Assembly (NCBI GenBank): GCA_947627965.1
Contig: CANQYA010000042.1
Span: 1-7,826 of the forward strand
Direction of reading: 5' to 3'
DNA from: an uncultured Bacilli bacterium
GTDB taxonomy: Bacteria; Bacillota_I; Bacilli_A; RF39; UBA660
Length of the DNA stretch: 7,826 nt
In this document: positions 6,371 through 7,826 of the stretch, one piece after another
How the letters are laid out: every line of letters starts with the position of its first letter
Numbering within the stretch: position 1 is the stretch's first letter
Notes under the pieces: generated by a model
The model's input: the letters and a program-made list of their open reading frames with translations, nothing else
What the model was told of the DNA's origin: nothing
Databases searched by the model: none
Translations under genes and position numbers: made by a program

Positions 6371-7555
6371 TTATTTATACATTATATCTATATCGACATC
6401 GCCATTAATACCTGCTATTTTACCATTATTACAAAGTTGCCAAATAAGGTAGCTACCTTTGTAATCAGTTTTGTTAGTATAATGAGCAAGCCATACAGGA
6501 TATTTTTGTTTATTAGTCCATATCGTTTCTAAATAAAACTTACTACCATATAACATTCCCTTATATCCTTTTTCTTCTACTTGTTTTAAAAAGGCATTAG
6601 CCACTTCGTTTATTTCATAAAAACTAATTTTATAGGAATTCCAATCGCTCCAACTTTCCCAATCAAAAGCAATAGGTAAATCTATTTTTTTACCATCTAA
6701 CTTTTTAATAACCCAATTAGCTTGTTTAATAGCTTCTTGATAAGTAGTAGCGTTGCTATGGAAGTATACTCCTACTTTTAAACCAGCTTTTTTAGCATTA
6801 GTAATATTATTTTTATAGTATTCGTCGATACTAATTTTACCACTTTGACTTCCTTCCACCCCTATTCTTATCATAACAAAAGATGCTCCCATATCTTTAA
6901 CTTTTTGAAAATCAATATTTTCTTGCCACTTAGATACATCAATACCTATTTCGGTTTTATCAGTTTTATAATTATTATAAATATCTTTGAAATCAGTTTT
7001 AACACTTGGAGTAGATGGTGAAGGACTATTTGATGGCTTAACGACATTCAAAGTTACATTAACTTTATTTACATTATTACTACTATCACTAAGATTATAA
7101 ATTAATTGATAAGTTCCTACTTTATTTAAGTCATAATTACCATTAATTTCACACTTAACATCACCCGTATAATTATCACCATAAGTAATAAGATTACACA
7201 TATCTTTGTCATAATTAATATTAACTGTTTTATTAGTACCACTAAAGACTAAAGGTGGTGTCGTATCAACAATATCTAAATTGTATTTATAAAGATATTT
7301 TTTACCATTTAATTCATAATAGATTTCATATTCATTATTACCAAGTTTAGTAGTATTTAATTTATAATTATCACTAGTTATTTTAATATTGCTATTTTTT
7401 ACTTCGATAACATCATTTAAATATAAATCGCTATATACTTCTACTTTATCTAAAGTCTTAATTAAAAAATTATTAGAGTTATCATTATATATAACTTCTT
7501 TAGAACCACACCCCGTTACAAATAAACTAATTAATAGTAATATAATTATCTTCAT
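6371..7555 (-). CDS. lipoprotein GH25 muramidase (lysozyme) with an Ig-like domain
   Basis: This 394-residue protein hydrolyses the glycan strands of peptidoglycan. The N-terminus has a lipoprotein signal ending VTGC (C16 lipidated). Residues 18-95 are a poorly defined beta-rich region. About 97-172, starting DTTPP, is a bacterial Ig-like domain of the DUF5011 type, with C120 and C135 close enough for a disulfide. A Pro/Ser linker (174-184) leads to the GH25 domain (203-394): IGIDVSKWQ with D206, MIRIG, VGVYFHS, the catalytic FDWE (D298, E300), and a final GDVDIDIMY. All expected acidic residues are present. The ATG has AAGG five bases upstream. It is first in a two-gene operon with the NlpC/P60 lipoprotein; together they cut both glycan and peptide bonds. 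The lipid anchor suggests an autolysin for wall remodelling rather than a phage endolysin. Confidence 0.93.
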   Translation of the reverse strand: MKIIILLLISLFVTGCGSKEVIYNDNSNNFLIKTLDKVEVYSDLYLNDVIEVKNSNIKITSDNYKLNTTKLGNNEYEIYYELNGKKYLYKYNLDIVDTTPPLVFSGTNKTVNINYDKDMCNLITYGDNYTGDVKCEINGNYDLNKVGTYQLIYNLSDSSNNVNKVNVTLNVVKPSNSPSPSTPSVKTDFKDIYNNYKTDKTEIGIDVSKWQENIDFQKVKDMGASFVMIRIGVEGSQSGKISIDEYYKNNITNAKKAGLKVGVYFHSNATTYQEAIKQANWVIKKLDGKKIDLPIAFDWESWSDWNSYKISFYEINEVANAFLKQVEEKGYKGMLYGSKFYLETIWTNKQKYPVWLAHYTNKTDYKGSYLIWQLCNNGKIAGINGDVDIDIMYK

Positions 7556-7590
7556 AGCAACCTTACTTTCTTTAATATCTTTTTTATTTT

Positions 7591-7616
7591 ATGTATTTTT
7601 ACTCAATTAAATACAT
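7591..7616 (-). promoter_or_regulatory. inverted repeat in the GH25 leader
   Basis: ATGTATTT (7591-7598) and AAATACAT (7609-7616) are perfect reverse complements with a 10-base spacer. The repeat falls between the predicted transcription start (about 7623) and the ribosome site. It could be a 5' mRNA hairpin or an operator for a dimeric repressor of the wall-hydrolase operon. Confidence 0.45.
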
Positions 7617-7629
7617 TGTTATCTAGGTA

Positions 7630-7658
7630 ATTGTATCACGGAAACTTTAAGAAGTAAA
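7630..7658 (-). promoter_or_regulatory. extended -10 promoter of the GH25-NlpC operon
   Basis: The minus strand reads TGATACAAT at 7630-7638 (extended TGn plus TACAAT, five of six consensus bases). TTTACT at 7653-7658 is a -35 with four of six matches at the ideal 17-base spacing. Transcription would start near 7623, leaving a leader of about 68 bases. Confidence 0.65.
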
Positions 7659-7715
7659 TCAAGATGATATTTATTATTTTTAGGGAATAATAAAAATTAT
7701 TAAAACTGATTATAG

Positions 7716-7721
7716 TATAAT
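7716..7721 (+). promoter_or_regulatory. -10 box for the rightward transcript
   Basis: TATAAT at 7716-7721 matches the consensus perfectly, but I see no convincing -35 17 bases upstream, only AT-rich sequence. Transcription would begin near 7728, right at the AGGAG site of the 7-codon leader ORF. It is divergent to the GH25 promoter, and the two share about 60 bases of DNA. Confidence 0.45.
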
Positions 7722-7740
7722 TTCAAATAGGAGATTTGAT

Positions 7741-7764
7741 ATGAGTGTCTGCCTCCCATCTTGA
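7741..7764 (+). CDS. 7-codon leader peptide ORF (MSVCLPS)
   Basis: AGGAG at 7729-7733 lies seven bases before ATG AGT GTC TGC CTC CCA TCT TGA. The ORF is too short for a functional protein but has a good ribosome site and ends 19 bases before the next start codon. Its second half (CCTCC, 7752-7756) can pair with the Shine-Dalgarno site of the following gene. This arrangement is typical of regulatory upstream ORFs, where translation of the leader changes access to the next ribosome site. Whether it is translated cannot be told from sequence alone. Confidence 0.45.
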   Translation: MSVCLPS

Positions 7765-7783
7765 GAAAGAAAGGAGGGATACA
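7746..7783 (+). promoter_or_regulatory. hairpin that can sequester the downstream ribosome site
   Basis: CCTCC (7752-7756) pairs with GGAGG (7773-7777), the core of the downstream Shine-Dalgarno site. T7750-A7779 and TGT (7746-7748) with ACA (7781-7783) extend the stem across two single mismatches, up to the base before the ATG. The leader stop codon (7762-7764) lies in the loop, so a terminating ribosome would disrupt the hairpin. Confidence 0.45.
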
Positions 7784-7826
7784 ATGAAAAAAAGAACTTT
7801 TATTGTAAAAGTCCTAGTTTATATTA
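7784..7826 (+). CDS. start of an unidentified plus-strand gene, cut by the window edge
   Basis: Only 14 codons are visible (MKKRTFIVKVLVYI), with a very strong AAAGGAGGG site (7770-7778) before the ATG. The basic start followed by a hydrophobic run fits an N-terminal membrane anchor or signal sequence, but no function can be assigned. It is the only clear plus-strand gene start in the window and is preceded by the leader ORF and the potential ribosome-site hairpin. Confidence 0.7.
   Translation, partial: MKKRTFIVKVLVYI

Noticed and set aside
6371..7555. Prophage endolysin as the origin of the GH25 protein
   Set aside because: It has a lipoprotein signal and Ig-like domain, shares an operon with another lipoprotein, and no holin or phage gene is nearby.
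7389..7610. 73-codon plus-strand ORF
   Set aside because: It is antisense to the GH25 signal region and runs across its promoter-proximal leader without a ribosome site.
7741..7826. Read-through of the leader ORF if TGA coded for tryptophan
   Set aside because: The frame would stay open to the window edge, but TGA ends the accessory protein with another in-frame TGA two codons later, and tryptophan is encoded by TGG throughout, so the standard bacterial code is used.

Overview
The window looks like chromosomal DNA from a low-GC, Gram-positive (Firmicutes/Bacillota) bacterium. The evidence is very AT-rich coding sequence, strong purine Shine-Dalgarno sites, two short-lipobox lipoproteins, a GH25 muramidase and a C39-type bacteriocin exporter. 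TGA acts as a stop (592-594) and tryptophan is TGG, so a Mycoplasma-type code is unlikely. An uncultured gut Bacilli-like lineage would fit, but this is inference and no marker gene is present.

Layout. All complete genes read on the minus strand, so transcription runs from high to low coordinates. (1) 7555-5108: two secreted wall-active lipoproteins, a GH25 muramidase and an NlpC/P60 endopeptidase, 12 bases apart and behind a good extended -10 promoter. (2) 5043-4087: a stress-type short-chain dehydrogenase of the YdaD/YhdF group. (3) 4033-3203: a secreted, membrane-anchored staphylococcal-type nuclease with its own extended -10 promoter and a terminator. (4) 3103-118: a compact bacteriocin operon ending in a clear terminator at 71-106. 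(5) On the plus strand, at the right edge, a 7-codon leader ORF precedes the start of a truncated gene whose ribosome binding site can be sequestered in a hairpin.

The bacteriocin operon is the most interesting part. Its order is a C39 peptidase-ABC exporter, a very short HlyD-like accessory protein, two small precursors with double-glycine leaders (B then A), and a 54-residue membrane peptide overlapping the end of precursor A. Two of these five genes (267-443 and 118-282) are short enough for automatic callers to miss. Mature A and B are small, hydrophobic, rich in GxxxG motifs and each has one cysteine near the C-terminus, as expected for a two-peptide (class IIb-like) bacteriocin. The 54-residue peptide is the natural immunity candidate. 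It shares an ungapped 17-position pattern, G-x-x-L-G-T-x-I-R-x-L-[FY]-x-x-x-x-C, with the C-terminus of precursor A. No histidine kinase, response regulator or pheromone gene is visible.

A working picture: the exporter cleaves both leaders after GG and secretes the peptides together with the accessory protein, while the 54-residue peptide protects the producer. The neighbouring lysozyme, endopeptidase and surface nuclease would act on peptidoglycan and DNA outside the cell, either for self-remodelling or for using material from lysed neighbours. That link is inferred from proximity only.
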